Below, in pieces: positions 10,072 to 10,411 of a stretch of DNA of 10,411 nt. Both the position numbers and the translations under genes were made by a program. The notes beneath the pieces are model-generated. The model was not told the origin of the DNA, made no database searches, and worked only from the letters and a program-made list of their open reading frames with translations. The DNA lies in the NCBI GenBank assembly GCA_020853655.1, contig JADYYL010000290.1, positions 1-10,411 on the forward strand. The letters run 5' to 3'. Each line of letters starts with the position of its first letter. The stretch's first letter is position 1. This stretch comes from Deltaproteobacteria bacterium. GTDB taxonomy: Bacteria; Bdellovibrionota_C; UBA2361; SZUA-149; JADYYL01.

Positions 10072-10411
10072 CTACGAGGGGCGCTTCTCCAGTTCGCGCT
10101 GCCAAGCGCCGAGTGTCCCGACGAGTTGCTGCGCGGGCGCGTTGATCGTTCTCAACAGCTGTGTCGCAGGAGCGTTGATAAGCGCGAGCAGGTTGCCCAA
10201 GAGCTCTTCGCGGCTTGGAAGCTTCGCCAGCGCGTCGATGTCCTTTGCAGAGACAGTCGACCCGTCAACAACGCCACCCTTCACCTTGAACGTCTCGGCT
10301 TCCTTCGCGAAGTCACTTATCAACTTTGCGGAGCTGACCGGATCTCCCTTTGCCCAGATAACGGCGGTTGGTCCGACGAAGAGATTCTCCAGGTCGGCAG
10401 CCGCGGTTCCC
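10072..10411 (-). CDS. rplJ: 50S ribosomal protein L10 (N-terminus cut by window edge)
   Basis: L10 anchors the L7/L12 dimers to 23S rRNA at the stalk base; in many bacteria the L10-L7/L12 complex also represses its own mRNA leader. The last 112 codons are visible, ending in TAG. About 55-65 N-terminal residues, including most of the rRNA-binding domain, lie outside the window, as does any upstream leader. Recognisable stretches are LENLFVGPTAVIWAKGDPVS, then FKVKGGVVDG, then the LPSREELLGNLLALINAPA region. The C-terminal end carries two INAPA(T/Q)QL(L/V) units that form the helix binding L7/L12 dimers. The frame is open across the right edge; an in-frame TTG at 10323 is internal, not a start. 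Followed by rplL. Confidence 0.96.
   Translation of the reverse strand, partial: GTAAADLENLFVGPTAVIWAKGDPVSSAKLISDFAKEAETFKVKGGVVDGSTVSAKDIDALAKLPSREELLGNLLALINAPATQLLRTINAPAQQLVGTLGAWQRELEKRPS

Overview
The window is a bacterial ribosomal-protein/RNA-polymerase ("rif/beta") locus, read entirely from the minus strand. In transcription order (high to low coordinate) it holds the 3' part of rplJ (L10), complete rplL (L7/L12), a long gene-free stretch of about 880 bases, complete rpoB (RNAP beta) and nearly all of rpoC (RNAP beta'), which runs off the left edge. All four proteins are intact and strongly conserved; no frameshift, mobile element, CRISPR array or tRNA was found.

Organism: beta' carries a large insertion inside the trigger loop (SI3 type), as Gram-negative lineages do. 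The beta N-terminal third reads most like Deltaproteobacteria in the broad sense (Myxococcota, Desulfobacterota, Bdellovibrionota). This is an inference from remembered family sequence, not a search. Beta is large (1531 residues against 1342 in E. coli), with extra segments ahead of the rifampicin region and a Pro/Thr/Ala/Val-rich C-terminal tail.

Layout: 10072-10411 rplJ (partial); 9961-10071 spacer with a hairpin and the rplL Shine-Dalgarno; 9574-9960 rplL; 8690-9573 non-coding; 4094-8689 rpoB; 3987-4093 spacer with two hairpins; 1-3986 rpoC (partial). L10 and L7/L12 form the ribosomal stalk that recruits translation factors. Beta and beta' form the catalytic body of RNA polymerase, so the locus co-encodes parts of the transcription and translation machineries.

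The least ordinary part is the rplL-rpoB gap. Just after rplL, the transcribed strand can form four tandem hairpins, one with a UUCG tetraloop and one a perfect 12-bp stem, and several of their arms are complementary to one another. Next come a GC-rich repeat cluster, a terminator-like hairpin with a T-rich tail, and an AT-rich stretch with a weak promoter candidate ahead of rpoB. Together these suggest that rpoBC expression is separated from that of rplJL by attenuation, processing or a new promoter. I found no clearly new biological system here; the regulatory RNA region and the beta-subunit insertions are the items worth follow-up.
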